Of a DNA stretch of 64,000 nt, positions 39,256-48,588 are shown one piece after another (positions within the stretch are counted from its first letter, which is position 1; every line of letters starts with the position of its first letter). Source of the DNA: an uncultured Hymenobacter sp. (GTDB lineage: Bacteria; Bacteroidota; Bacteroidia; Cytophagales; Hymenobacteraceae); the NCBI GenBank assembly GCA_913776615.1, contig CAJYPK010000043.1, positions 1-64,000 on the forward strand. Reading direction: 5' to 3'. The notes beneath the pieces were generated by a model. That model worked only from the letters and a program-made list of their open reading frames with translations. It searched no databases and had not been told where the DNA came from. The position numbers were made by a program, and so were the translations under genes.

Positions 39256-40486
39256 TACTACCGTGGTTACGGTGCGTAACCTGTCCAAAAAATTCTGTAC
39301 CCAGCTGCGGACCTCGCTCTGGTACGGCCTGCGCGACATTGTCGCCGAAGCCTGGCCGGGGCCCACGGCCGCCCCGGGGCTGCGCCGGGCCGAATTCTGG
39401 AGCTTGCACGACCTGTCGTTTGAGTTACGCCGGGGCGAAGCGCTGGCCATCATCGGGGCCAACGGGGCGGGCAAAAGCACCCTGCTCAAGCTGCTCAATG
39501 GCCTCATCAAGCCCGATGCCGGCTCCATCCGGCTGCGGGGCCGCGTGGGGGCGCTCATCGAGCTGGGCGCGGGCCTCGACCCGGTGCTGACTGGCCGCGA
39601 AAATATCTTTATGCGGGCGGCGCTGCTGGGCGTGGGCCGGGCGCAGGTGCTGCCGCTGCTACCCGCCATCATCGAGTTTACAGGCCTGGGCGCGGCCATC
39701 GAGATGCCCGTGCAATTTTACAGCTCGGGCATGGTAGCCCGCCTGGCCTACGCCGTAGCCGCCCACCTGCACCCCGATGTGCTACTCGTCGACGAGGTAC
39801 TGGCCGTGGGCGACATCGATTTTCAGCGCAAGTGCCTCAACCACATGATGGGCTACCTGGCGGGCGGCGGCTCGCTCATCCTCGTTTCGCACCAGCCACA
39901 GCACATTCAGGCAATCTGCCGGCGCGGCCTCGTGCTGCAAAAAGGCCGGCTCACCTTCAGCGGCTCGGCCACCGAGGCCCTGGACTACTACTTCGCCCAG
40001 CAGCTAGCGGAGCTGACCCAGCACGCGCCCGCCACTGCCGGCCCGGCCCTGAGCGCGGCGCGGCCGGTAGCCATTGAGGAGCTGACCCTCACCGGGGCCG
40101 GCCCGGTGATACAGGCCGGCGCAGCCGTGACGGTAACCCTGACCTACCAGGCGCTACTGCCGCAGGACAACGCCAGTTGGGGGTTTTATTTTTACACCCC
40201 CGATGGCAGCGTGTGCATCACCGGGAGTTTCGAGGCTCAGCCCCGGCAGCTGGCGGCCGGCCGGCACCAGCTCACCTGCTTCCTGCCGCGCCTGCCGCTC
40301 ACGGCCGGTAGCTACCTGCTGAAGGCCCTCGTGGCTGACCTAGCCACCCTACAGCCCCTGGCGATGCGGGGCTGGGAAGACGCACCCCTGCGGCTGCGGG
40401 TCGAAACCCCGGAAGCCACCCTGCAAACCAACGCCCAGCGCATGGTGCAGCAACTCACCACCCTGCAAGTAGAATGGAACCACTAA
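39245..40486 (+). CDS. ABC export ATPase with Wzt-like C-terminal domain (TagH/Wzt-like)
   Basis: Residues 1-250 are the ABC ATPase: Walker A GANGAGKS, a signature replaced by QFYSSGMVARLAYAVA (the SSGM form typical of glycan exporters), and Walker B VLLVDEVLAVGD. Residues about 280-410 form a beta-rich extension like the Wzt C-terminal domain, which in known systems recognises the glycan end-modification before export. This suggests the polymer carries a terminal mark. The cyclase-like gene starts inside its last codons. Confidence 0.93.
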   Translation: MPTDTTVVTVRNLSKKFCTQLRTSLWYGLRDIVAEAWPGPTAAPGLRRAEFWSLHDLSFELRRGEALAIIGANGAGKSTLLKLLNGLIKPDAGSIRLRGRVGALIELGAGLDPVLTGRENIFMRAALLGVGRAQVLPLLPAIIEFTGLGAAIEMPVQFYSSGMVARLAYAVAAHLHPDVLLVDEVLAVGDIDFQRKCLNHMMGYLAGGGSLILVSHQPQHIQAICRRGLVLQKGRLTFSGSATEALDYYFAQQLAELTQHAPATAGPALSAARPVAIEELTLTGAGPVIQAGAAVTVTLTYQALLPQDNASWGFYFYTPDGSVCITGSFEAQPRQLAAGRHQLTCFLPRLPLTAGSYLLKALVADLATLQPLAMRGWEDAPLRLRVETPEATLQTNAQRMVQQLTTLQVEWNH

Positions 40487-41547
40487 GCTCTCGCCCACCC
40501 GCCCCGGTACCGACCGCCCTCGAGCAGGCTATCACGCAGGGCCTGACCTACCTGGCCCAGCACCAATTTCCGAACGGCGAGTTTGCGGCTTACATCGCCG
40601 CCGATGTGCCGATGCTGGGCTGGACGCTGCCCGACAGCTCGATCTTTCCCACGGCCCTCATTGGCGGGTGCCTGCTGTACCTACAGGAGCGGCCGGGCGT
40701 GGACGCGATGCTGACCCAGGCTCTGAACTTTCTGAGCCACCAAATGTACCACGGCGGCGTGTGGAACCACTTCACCGAGTTTCATCGCTTCTACCGACTA
40801 TGCCCGTTCGACATCGACGACACGGCCTGCGTATCGGTGCTGCTCCGGGCCCGGGGCATCGACCGCCCCAACCCCACCAACGTGCCGCTGATGTTGGCCA
40901 ACCGCAACCGGGAGGGCCTGTTCTACTCCTGGTTTTTGCTGCGGGCGCGCTGGATCACCAACCGCACCTTTTGGCGCATCACCCTGCCCGAGCTGCTGCG
41001 CCCCATTAAGAGCCTGCTGTTCTGGTACGGCGTGGAAGCCAACCGCGACGACGTGGATGGCGTGGTAAACGCCAACGCCCTCTACTACCTAGGTGACATC
41101 CCGGAAACCCAGCCGGTGATTGCTTACCTGCTGCGCATCATCGCCGAGCACCGCGAGGCTACCTGCGACCTGTGGTACCTCGACCCGTTCTTCGTGTACT
41201 ACTCCTTTACGCGCTGCTACTACGCCGGCATCACCAAGCTAGAACCGCTGCGCCAGCCCATTATCGACCGCATCCGGGCCCGGGCCCAGCCAGATGGCCG
41301 CCTCGGCGATACCCTGGTCGACACCGCCTGGGCCGTGTGCAGCCTACTCAACCTGGGCAGCTACCCGCCCGAGCTACCGGCCGCCATTAGCTACCTGCTG
41401 CGGACCCAGAAGCCCCACGGCGAGTGGCCCCGCTGGCTGGTATACTACGGCGGTCCCAAACGGCGGCAGGGCTGGGGCTCGGAAGAAATAACCACCGGCT
41501 TTTGCCTGGAAGCCCTGGCCCGGTACCAGGCGCATTTGGCGGCCTGA
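40474..41547 (+). CDS. Prenyltransferase/squalene-cyclase-like alpha/alpha-barrel protein with DxDD motif
   Basis: The 357-residue protein has repeats of the terpene-cyclase/prenyltransferase barrel: QHQFPNGEFAAY, QPDGRLGDTLVDTAWAVCSL and TQKPHGEWPRW are QW-like motifs. CPFDIDDTACVSVLL contains D-I-D-D, the acid motif of class II terpene cyclases. At 357 residues it is about half the size of squalene-hopene cyclase, so it is one barrel domain. It overlaps the ATPase gene by 13 bp and sits before an acyltransferase. It may modify the exported glycan or its lipid carrier, or be a binding protein. Function is inferred only from fold. Confidence 0.75.
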   Translation: MEPLSSRPPAPVPTALEQAITQGLTYLAQHQFPNGEFAAYIAADVPMLGWTLPDSSIFPTALIGGCLLYLQERPGVDAMLTQALNFLSHQMYHGGVWNHFTEFHRFYRLCPFDIDDTACVSVLLRARGIDRPNPTNVPLMLANRNREGLFYSWFLLRARWITNRTFWRITLPELLRPIKSLLFWYGVEANRDDVDGVVNANALYYLGDIPETQPVIAYLLRIIAEHREATCDLWYLDPFFVYYSFTRCYYAGITKLEPLRQPIIDRIRARAQPDGRLGDTLVDTAWAVCSLLNLGSYPPELPAAISYLLRTQKPHGEWPRWLVYYGGPKRRQGWGSEEITTGFCLEALARYQAHLAA

Positions 41548-41588
41548 ATCGGCGTTCGGATGAAAAACCACCCGCTATTTCCCCACCC

Positions 41589-42704
41589 ATGCCCCAGCAT
41601 CTCGAAAAAATCAATGTCCTGCGCGGCGTCGCCATTCTGCTGGTCTTCAGCTACCATTCGCTGCTCGTCATTTTTGGCCCATACGAAATCCTCGATTTCA
41701 GCCCCTCTTGGGTGTGGGCCGACTTTTCCCGCTACTCATCGAGCCGCATTCTGCTGGGCATGACGCCCTGGGGCATGGGCGCGCAGGGCGTCACGCTGTT
41801 CCTGGTTATTTCGGGCTTTCTTCTGCACTGGGGCTTCCTGAAGAGCGGGGCGGGGTTCCGGCTCGGCGAGTTTTTCAATAAGCGGTTTTGGCGTATCTAT
41901 CCCCCCTACCTCGTGGCAGTGCTGGTATTCAGCCTCAGCGTGGGCACGGGCGGCGCGTTTAGCCTACTCACCCACCTTACGCTCACCCACAACTTCTTCG
42001 ACCGCACCTTCTCCACCATCAACCCTTCGTTCTGGTCGCTGGCGCTCGAAGCGCAGCTCTACCTGCTCTACCCGGTTTTTTTGCTGCTGCGCCGCTGGCT
42101 GGGCATCGGCCCAGCTACCCTGGCCGTAGGGGGCCTCACGCTACTCGTGCTGGCGCTGGAGGTGGGCTTCCGCCTGCGCATTCTGGCGCTGTGGCTATCG
42201 CCGCTCAACCTGTGGTTTGTGTGGGTGGCCGGGGCTTATTTCGGCGAGCAGTTTTTCTACGGCAAGCGAATTTTTACCCGTAGCCCGGCCTACCTGGTGG
42301 GCTGCTTCGCCCTGCTTAGTTTGTCGACGGTCACGATTATATACCCCCTGCTGGGCCGGGTATTTTTCAGCCTATTTTTCATCTGCCTACTCGACTGGTA
42401 CCTGCACCGGAGCGCGCCGGGAACGTCGGCAGTGGGCAAGGCGCTGACGAACCTCACGGCGCGGGTGGGCCTGTATAGCTACAGCATCTACTTATTTCAC
42501 CAGCCATTTCTGGCTAAAGCTATTGCAGTTCTCAGCTTCGGCCAGAAAAGCAAGCCGGCGCTGGGCCTGGCCGTGGCGCTGGCTTTTGGCCTGATGTTCA
42601 TCGTTGCCCATTTCACCTACCACTGGCTGGAACTGCCAGCCATTCGCTGGGGCAAAGCGCTGTACGCCCGGTGGTCGGGCACGCGCCAACTGAGCCGGCT
42701 ATGA
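41589..42704 (+). CDS. Acyltransferase 3 family membrane O-acyltransferase
   Basis: The 371-residue protein starts INVLRGVAILLVFSYHSLL, the R-x10-H helix of acyltransferase-3 enzymes. It has FWRIYPPYLVAVLVF, NPSFWSLALEAQLYLLYPVF and about ten membrane helices. Such enzymes acylate exported sugars or lipids (compare OafA and ExoZ). The ATG at 41589 directly precedes homology. It is the last gene of the cluster and is followed by a clear terminator. Confidence 0.92.
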   Translation: MPQHLEKINVLRGVAILLVFSYHSLLVIFGPYEILDFSPSWVWADFSRYSSSRILLGMTPWGMGAQGVTLFLVISGFLLHWGFLKSGAGFRLGEFFNKRFWRIYPPYLVAVLVFSLSVGTGGAFSLLTHLTLTHNFFDRTFSTINPSFWSLALEAQLYLLYPVFLLLRRWLGIGPATLAVGGLTLLVLALEVGFRLRILALWLSPLNLWFVWVAGAYFGEQFFYGKRIFTRSPAYLVGCFALLSLSTVTIIYPLLGRVFFSLFFICLLDWYLHRSAPGTSAVGKALTNLTARVGLYSYSIYLFHQPFLAKAIAVLSFGQKSKPALGLAVALAFGLMFIVAHFTYHWLELPAIRWGKALYARWSGTRQLSRL

Positions 42705-42781
42705 TAGGCTAAGCCGCCCATCCCGGGTCGTACTAATCGGCAAGCTATTAGCCGACGCCCGCCCCGCAATATGCACTACTT

Positions 42782-42814
42782 AAAACGCCCGCCAGAAATA
42801 CTGGCGGGCGTTTT
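42782..42814. terminator. Bidirectional intrinsic terminator
   Basis: A perfect 14-bp inverted repeat (AAAACGCCCGCCAG, five-base loop, CTGGCGGGCGTTTT) has A-run and T-run ends. It lies between the converging acyltransferase and alaS genes and serves both strands. Confidence 0.93.
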
Positions 42815-42829
42815 CAATTTAGCAGCGGC

Positions 42830-45511
42830 TTAGGCGCTGGCCGTCACCAGCGCTTCGGCCTTGGCGATGGCGGCGGACAGGCCAGCTACGTTTTTGCCGC
42901 CGGCGGTGGCGAAGAAGGGCTGGCCCCCGCCCCCGCCCTGGATTTCCTTGGCCAGCTCGCGCACCAGGGTGCTGGCGTTGAGCTTGCCGGCCTTGGCGAT
43001 GTCGTCGTCGAGCATCACGGCCAGCTGGGGCTTGCCGTCGAGGTCGGCGCCGAGTACGAGCACGAGGCCGGGCACGGCCTGGCGCAGGTCGTAGGCCAGC
43101 TTCTTGAGGTCGTCGGCGCTGGTGGCCTGCACCTGGGCGGCCAGGAACTTGAAGCCATTCACTTCCTTCACCTGGCCCACGAGCTGGGCTTTCTGCTGGC
43201 CGATGGCCTGCTGGGCAAATTGCTCGATCTGCTTGCGCAGGGCGGCGATTTCATCGGTTTGCTTTTCGAGCGAGGTCAGCAGGTGCTGGGGGTTGCCCAA
43301 GGCCTCGCGCACCCGGGCCAGCAAATCGAGCTGCTGGTCGACGAAGGCCTCGGCGGCCCCGGCCGTCACGGCCTCGATGCGGCGCACGCCCGCGCCCACG
43401 GCCGTTTCGGCCGTGATTTTGAAGTAGCCGATGCTGCCCGTGTTGGCCACGTGCAGGCCGCCGCAGAGCTCCACCGAGTAGTCCTTGTCGAAGGTGATGA
43501 CGCGCACGAAATCGCCGTACTTCTCGCCGAACAAGGCCATCGCGCCCAGGTTCTTCGCCTCGGCGATGGGCACGTGGCGGCGCTCGTCGAGCGGAATCTG
43601 CTGGCGGATGCGCTCGTTGACGATGCCCTCGATTTCGCGCAGCTGGGCGTCGGTCACCTTGGTAAAGTGCGAGAAATCGAAGCGCAGCAGCTTCTCGTTT
43701 ACCAGCGAGCCCTTTTGCTGCACGTGCTCGCCGAGCACCCGGCGCAGGGCGGCTTGCAGCAAGTGAGTGGCGGTGTGGTTGTTGCGAATGAGCGTGCGGC
43801 GGGCCGCGTCGGGCCGCATCACGAACTCCTCGGTCAGCTCCTGGGGCAGTTCCAGGGTGGTGTGGATGAGCAGGTCGTTTTCCTTTTTCGTATCCACCAC
43901 GCGCACCTTGCTCAGCGGCGATTCGAGGTAGCCGGTGTCGCCCACCTGGCCGCCGCTCTCGGCGTAGAAGGGCGTCTGGTCGAACACGAGCTGGTACTCG
44001 GTTTTGCCCTTCTTATCTACTTTGCGGTAGCGCAGCAGGCGGGCGGTGGCCTCGTCCTGGTCGTAGCCCACGAACACGTTGGGCACGTCGGAGTCGCGCA
44101 CCGTCACCCAGTCGCTCTGCTCGGTTTCCTGGTCGCCGCGGCTGCGGCCCTTCTGCTCTTCCAGGGCTTGTTTGAAGCCCGCCTCGTCCACGGTCAGACC
44201 CTTTTCGCGGGCGATGAGGGCGGTGAGGTCGAAGGGAAAGCCGAAGGTATCGCTGAGCTCGAAGGCCGTGCGGCCGTCGATGACGCCGCCGTTCTGGCGG
44301 GCGCTTTCTTCGAGGGCGTCGAGGCGGCGCAGGCCGGTTTCGAGGGTTTTGAGGAAGGCAATCTCTTCTTCCTCAATCACCCGCGTCACGAACGCCTGCT
44401 GGGCTTTGAGCTCGGGGAAGATGCCGGCCATCTGGTCGGCCAGCACCGGCACGAGCTTGTAGAGGAAGGGCTGCTTCTGGCCCAGGCTCGAAAACGCGTA
44501 GCGCACGGCGCGGCGCAGGATGCGGCGAATGACGTAGCCGGCCTTCACGTTGGAGGGCAGCTGGCCGTCGGCGATGGTGAAGGCGATGGCCCGGATGTGG
44601 TCGGCCAGCACCCGGATGGCGATGTCGGTGCGCTCGTTTTCGGTGGCGGGCTGGTCGTTGACCGTGGCCGGGGCGGTGCCGTGGTACTGCACGCCGGCCT
44701 CCTTGGCGATGAACTGAATCAGCGGCTGGAACACGTCGGTGTCGTAGTTCGACTTCACGCCCGACACGGCCATCATCAGGCGCTCGAAGCCCATGCCGGT
44801 ATCGACGCTCTGGGCGGGCAGCTTGATGAGCGACTTGTCGGCCAGCCGCTGGAACTCCATGAACACGTTGTTCCAGATTTCGACCACCTGCGGGTGGTCG
44901 GCATTGACCAGCTCGCTGCCCTTTTTCCGGGCCACCTCGCTGTCGTCGCGCAGGTCGATGTGGATTTCGGTGCAGGGACCGCAGGGGCCGGTGTCGCCCA
45001 TTTCCCAGAAGTTGTCCTTCTTGTTACCGGGCAAAATGCGGTCCTCGGTGGTGTACTGCCGCCACAGGGCCTGCGTTTCGGCGTCGGGGCCGAGGCCGTC
45101 GCCGGCGTCGCCTTCGAAATACGTCACGTAGAGGCGGTCCTTGGGCAGCTTGTACACCTCGGTAAGCAGCTCCCAGGCCCAGGCGATGGCGTCCTTCTTG
45201 AAGTAGTCGCCGAAGCTCCAGTTGCCCAGCATCTCGAACATGGTGTGGTGGTAGGTATCGTAGCCTACTTCCTCCAGGTCGTTGTGCTTGCCGCTCACGC
45301 GCAGGCACTTCTGGGTATCGGCGATGCGCTTGAAGGGCGCGGGCTTGTTGCCCAGGAAATAATCCTTGAACGGGGCCATGCCGCTGTTGATAAACAGCAG
45401 CGTGGGGTCGTCCTTGACCACGAGCGGGGCCGAGGGCACAATGTGGTGGCCTTTGCTGGCGAAGAAATCGAGAAACTGCTGGCGAACGTGCGAAGCGGTA
45501 GGAAGCGACAT
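42830..45511 (-). CDS. alaS: Alanyl-tRNA synthetase AlaS
   Basis: The cytoplasmic enzyme charges tRNA-Ala. The 893-residue protein has the class II core (FINSGMAPFKDYFLGNKPA, HHTMFEMLGNWSFGDYF, VDTGMGFERL) and the editing domain (HTATHLLQAALRRVLGEH). The editing-site CGGLHVANTGSIGYF and a C-terminal C-Ala domain ending with a Gly-rich GGGGGQPFFATAGGK are also present. It is a single-copy housekeeping gene of normal length. The start ATG at 45511 precedes the conserved region by about ten residues. Confidence 0.98.
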   Translation of the reverse strand: MSLPTASHVRQQFLDFFASKGHHIVPSAPLVVKDDPTLLFINSGMAPFKDYFLGNKPAPFKRIADTQKCLRVSGKHNDLEEVGYDTYHHTMFEMLGNWSFGDYFKKDAIAWAWELLTEVYKLPKDRLYVTYFEGDAGDGLGPDAETQALWRQYTTEDRILPGNKKDNFWEMGDTGPCGPCTEIHIDLRDDSEVARKKGSELVNADHPQVVEIWNNVFMEFQRLADKSLIKLPAQSVDTGMGFERLMMAVSGVKSNYDTDVFQPLIQFIAKEAGVQYHGTAPATVNDQPATENERTDIAIRVLADHIRAIAFTIADGQLPSNVKAGYVIRRILRRAVRYAFSSLGQKQPFLYKLVPVLADQMAGIFPELKAQQAFVTRVIEEEEIAFLKTLETGLRRLDALEESARQNGGVIDGRTAFELSDTFGFPFDLTALIAREKGLTVDEAGFKQALEEQKGRSRGDQETEQSDWVTVRDSDVPNVFVGYDQDEATARLLRYRKVDKKGKTEYQLVFDQTPFYAESGGQVGDTGYLESPLSKVRVVDTKKENDLLIHTTLELPQELTEEFVMRPDAARRTLIRNNHTATHLLQAALRRVLGEHVQQKGSLVNEKLLRFDFSHFTKVTDAQLREIEGIVNERIRQQIPLDERRHVPIAEAKNLGAMALFGEKYGDFVRVITFDKDYSVELCGGLHVANTGSIGYFKITAETAVGAGVRRIEAVTAGAAEAFVDQQLDLLARVREALGNPQHLLTSLEKQTDEIAALRKQIEQFAQQAIGQQKAQLVGQVKEVNGFKFLAAQVQATSADDLKKLAYDLRQAVPGLVLVLGADLDGKPQLAVMLDDDIAKAGKLNASTLVRELAKEIQGGGGGQPFFATAGGKNVAGLSAAIAKAEALVTASA

Positions 45512-45799
45512 ATTTTTTCAAAACTGCCCCTCTGCGGCGGGGGCGCTGGCCCGGCAAAGGTAGCGCGCAGGGTAAGCTTTAGCTTGCCCGGCGGCAGGCC
45601 AATCAAACCGGTAAGTTGAAACGTGCCTTCCAAGCCCGCGCTACCACGCTCCACCCGGCCGCAATCGACCAGCGGCGGACACCAGCTCGCTACCGCGCCG
45701 CTCAGCCACGCGCCCATAATTCGCCGTGGCCCGGCGAATATAGGCGGACATTAAGTGAGCAATAGCTTATTATTGCACGGCTATCTTATCCCACTCCAC
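45512..45799. other. Intergenic region upstream of alaS
   Basis: No gene is supported. Open frames on the minus strand are short and have no domains. It should hold the alaS promoter and the promoter of the divergent small gene at 45800. Confidence 0.45.
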
Positions 45800-46078
45800 A
45801 TGAAACCCGAACACGTAACCCCCAAAAACTTCGACCTCACGGGAGTACTTTTTAACAACAATGATTTTTCGGTAGCCTATGGCTACTGGGAGGATACCGC
45901 CTGGCGGGTAGGCCTGCGCTGGAACGGCGACGGGGCAGATGTTGGCTATCCGAAGTTATTTGGCAATCCGGTGTGGTTTATCCTGGAGCCAGCATTGGCG
46001 GTGAGCTTCGTGGCGGGCCTGCTCGGACAGCCAGGGGCTGATAGGAAGCAGATTTTGCAGGCATTGCAGGTACTGTAG
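45800..46078 (+). CDS. Hypothetical protein, 92 residues
   Basis: I do not recognise this protein. It starts MKPEHVTPKNFDLTGVLF and has an aromatic-rich middle (SVAYGYWEDTAWRVGLRWNG), no signal peptide and no membrane helix. The ATG at 45800 is preferred over an upstream GTG. Base use is coding-like and the frame is flanked by a divergent alaS and a convergent LytTR regulator gene. Confidence 0.6.
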   Translation: MKPEHVTPKNFDLTGVLFNNNDFSVAYGYWEDTAWRVGLRWNGDGADVGYPKLFGNPVWFILEPALAVSFVAGLLGQPGADRKQILQALQVL

Positions 46079-46121
46079 CCACCGGAGGCCAAGCATCCAA
46101 CACGCAACTCTACTTGGGGGC

Positions 46122-46871
46122 TTACAGACTCAGCAACTCCTTGAAGCGCACGGCCTGCCGGGTTGAGACGTCGACGCGGCGGCCGCCGCGCAGCTCCAGC
46201 AGCAGGCCGCCTTTATAATAAGCGTGGACTTTCTCGATGGTGGTCAGGTTGATAATCTGCTGGCGATTGACGCGGAAAAACAAGTCGGGCGGCAGCTTGT
46301 CGTCGAGCTGCTGCAAGGACTTGTGGTGCAGCGGCGCGTGCGGCCCGAAGTACACCCGCACGTAGTTGCCCACGGCCTCGAACAAGTCGATGTCGGCCAG
46401 CCGCACGAAGTGGCACTGCTCGCCATCCTTGATAAACACCTGGCTCTGGGGCGTGAGGCGCGGGCCGGGTGCCGGGGCGGCGGGGGCCACGTCGGGAGCC
46501 GGGGCTTGGCGCAGGGCCAGCCGCACGCGGGCCAGCGCCTGGGCCAGGCGCTCGGGGTGCACGGGCTTGAGCACGTAGTCGAGGGCCGACACCTGGAAGG
46601 CCCGGGTGGCGTACTGATCGTAGGCGGTAACGAACACCACGAGTGGCACCTGGTCGAGGCTTTCGAGCAGCTCGAAGCCCGTTTCGCCGGGCAGCGAAAT
46701 GTCGAGCAGCAGCAAGTCGGGCCGGAGCTCGGCGATGAGCTGGCGGGCGGCCTCGGCATCGGCGGCCTCGCCCACGATTTCCACCTCGGGGTGGGCTTCG
46801 CGCAGCAGGTAGCGCAGCTCCTGGCGGGCCAGGTACTCGTCTTCGACTAAGAGGGTGCGAATGGGACTCAT
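46122..46871 (-). CDS. LytTR-family response regulator
   Basis: The receiver domain (residues 1-120) has the DE pair at 11-12, the phospho-acceptor Asp57 in LLLLDISLPGETGFELLE, and the Lys in YVLKPVHPERL. A Pro/Ala linker leads to a LytTR DNA-binding domain (about 145-249: VFIKDGEQCHFVRLADIDLF, FFRVNRQQIINLTTIEKV). It overlaps the kinase gene by 4 bp, so the two are co-translated. The likely target is the divergent ABC/peptidase operon across the palindromic spacer at 48047. Confidence 0.95.
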   Translation of the reverse strand: MSPIRTLLVEDEYLARQELRYLLREAHPEVEIVGEAADAEAARQLIAELRPDLLLLDISLPGETGFELLESLDQVPLVVFVTAYDQYATRAFQVSALDYVLKPVHPERLAQALARVRLALRQAPAPDVAPAAPAPGPRLTPQSQVFIKDGEQCHFVRLADIDLFEAVGNYVRVYFGPHAPLHHKSLQQLDDKLPPDLFFRVNRQQIINLTTIEKVHAYYKGGLLLELRGGRRVDVSTRQAVRFKELLSL

Positions 46872-47971
46872 GCGGGGGAAAGCTCAGGGGTAGCAACGGC
46901 AACGGCGGGCAGGTCGAGGCGCGCTACCACGGTACCGGCGGGCTCCTCGCCCAGGGTGAGGCCGGCCGCGTCGCCGTAGAGGGCGCGCAGGCGCTGGCGG
47001 GTGTTGGCCAGGCCCAGGCCGCCGCGCCGGGTGGGCGGGGGCGGCACCGGGCCGGGGGCGGGCAGGTGGCCGGGCTGGCTCACGACCAAGCACAGCGGAC
47101 CGGCGACGGGCGCGCTGGCCGTGAGGCGCAGCTCGCCCCCGGCCGGGCGGGCACTGATGCCGTGCTTCACGGCATTCTCGACCAGCGTGAGCAGCGCGGC
47201 GGGCGGCACGGGCCAGGCCAGCAGGTCGGCAGGCACGGCCAGCTCGAAGCGCAGGCGCTCGGGACCGAAGCGGGTTTGCTCCAGCGACAGATAGTCTCGC
47301 ACGGCGGCCAGCTCGTCGGCCAGCGGAATGAGCTGGCGCTGCTCGTAGTTGAGGGTGTAGCGCAGCAGGTCGGCCAGCTGGGTGACGGCGGTGCGGGCCC
47401 GGTGGGGGTCGGGCAGGGTGAGGGCCCGCACCGAGTTGAGGGCGTTGAAGAGGAAGTGCGGGTTGATTTGGGAGCGCAGCAAATCCAGCTCGGCCTGGCG
47501 GCGGGCGGCCTCGGCGCGCAGCTGGCTTACTTGCGCGTGGGCCAGCCATTCGCCCAGCGCGAAGAAGTGGTAGGCCAGAATCCACACCACCAGGTAGCGG
47601 CCCATGCCCACCACGCTAAAGGAGAAGGCCGACCAGCCCACCCACTCGACCGCCGACCCGGTGAGCAGACTCACGCCCATGTACGCGACGTTGAGCCCCA
47701 CCGACAGGCCCAGCAGCCCCAGCAGCGCCACGCCCAGCTGCCAGCCCACCCGGGCCCGCAGCACCTGGAACCGCAGCAGCAGCGCCCGGTAGGCGTGGGT
47801 GAGCAGCAGCCCCAGGCTCGCCGCCAGCACCAGCCGCAGCACCACCCCGGGCGCGTAGCGTCGGAGCACGAGGTGGGCCTGCACCTGGGTGAGCACGAAG
47901 CCGCCCCAGCCGAGGAATTGGCAGACCCAGTACCAGCGCCGGGCGCGCAAAAAGGAGAGCATCGCAAGCAT
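46868..47971 (-). CDS. LytS/YehU-type sensor histidine kinase
   Basis: Four hydrophobic segments in the first 165 residues are followed by a coiled linker and the His_kinase core (SQINPHFLFNALNSVRAL, with the acceptor His). An ATPase region follows (PPAALLTLVENAVKHGIS, RRGGLGLANTRQRLRALYG). The start at 47971 (MLAMLSFLRARRW) is preferred to the longer frame from 48040, which enters the palindromic spacer. It pairs with the LytTR regulator just downstream. Confidence 0.92.
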   Translation of the reverse strand: MLAMLSFLRARRWYWVCQFLGWGGFVLTQVQAHLVLRRYAPGVVLRLVLAASLGLLLTHAYRALLLRFQVLRARVGWQLGVALLGLLGLSVGLNVAYMGVSLLTGSAVEWVGWSAFSFSVVGMGRYLVVWILAYHFFALGEWLAHAQVSQLRAEAARRQAELDLLRSQINPHFLFNALNSVRALTLPDPHRARTAVTQLADLLRYTLNYEQRQLIPLADELAAVRDYLSLEQTRFGPERLRFELAVPADLLAWPVPPAALLTLVENAVKHGISARPAGGELRLTASAPVAGPLCLVVSQPGHLPAPGPVPPPPTRRGGLGLANTRQRLRALYGDAAGLTLGEEPAGTVVARLDLPAVAVATPELSPA

Positions 47972-48046
47972 GTCGAAAAGCCTGGGGCGGCCGGGCCGCC
48001 CGTTCACGCTTCGAAAGTAGCGCGCCGCCCCCGGCGGCAAAAGACC

Positions 48047-48139
48047 TTTTTACACGAGCGCGGCAAAATCGGGGCCGAGCGCCCCCGCCGATTCGCGGTC
48101 GGTACGCTCGACCCCGGTCTTGCCGCGCTCGTGTAAAAA
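48047..48139. repeat. 35-bp inverted repeat in the divergent LytS/ABC promoter region
   Basis: Arms 48047-48081 and 48105-48139 match as reverse complements at about 32 of 35 positions, and the outer ends read TTTTTACACGAGCGCGGCAA. A reduced form is at 48724-48764 before the second small membrane gene. It could be a regulator operator or an attenuator; it is too long for a simple LytTR site. Confidence 0.8.
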
Positions 48140-48201
48140 CCGCTGCGGGCGGGCCGGGGCCAGCTTTGTCCCATCCTTCCCCGCCTTAGTGCCCCTCCCC
48201 C

Positions 48202-48516
48202 ATGCGTACTACCGCCACCCGCCGCCCGCTACTGAGCCACCGCTGGCTGCTGTTTTTCTGGGAAATAGCCACGCTGAACGTCGTGTTTCGACTTGCTTCC
48301 GCTCCCCACGCTCATTACTACACCCTAGGCCGCTGGGCAGCCCTGAGCCTGGCCGTGGGGCTGGGCTGGCTGGCCCGCCGGCAGCGGCTGCCGGCCCTGC
48401 GGTACGCGGCTGCCGCTGGCGTCGTCGCGGCCATCGTCTTGCTGGGCCTGGAGCTGAAGGCCAACCGGGCCGCCCGCCAGGCCCGGCACCAACACCCTAC
48501 CTCAGCTATGCGATAA
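48202..48516 (+). CDS. Small three-helix membrane protein (copy A)
   Basis: The 104-residue protein has three hydrophobic helices and a basic tail. It is a paralogue of the product of 48856: both share the pattern W-x-I/E-A-T/F-LN-x-x-x-RLA, then H-Y...GRW or GHW, then VGLGWLARR or IGLGWLARK, RLPAL, and a Gly/Ala helix ending LGL. No known domain. It is the first gene divergent from lytS, and the fossil ATPase follows it. Confidence 0.7.
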   Translation: MRTTATRRPLLSHRWLLFFWEIATLNVVFRLASAPHAHYYTLGRWAALSLAVGLGWLARRQRLPALRYAAAAGVVAAIVLLGLELKANRAARQARHQHPTSAMR

Positions 48517-48588
48517 CGTCCCTATGGTTCTATTTTTAGCCATTTCCCTTTTAAGTATACCTAAACTACTACTGCTACCTAGGTAGCA

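Noticed and set aside
43220..45619. 799-codon plus-strand frame antisense to alaS
   Set aside because: It is opposite a certain housekeeping gene and has no domain or start context.
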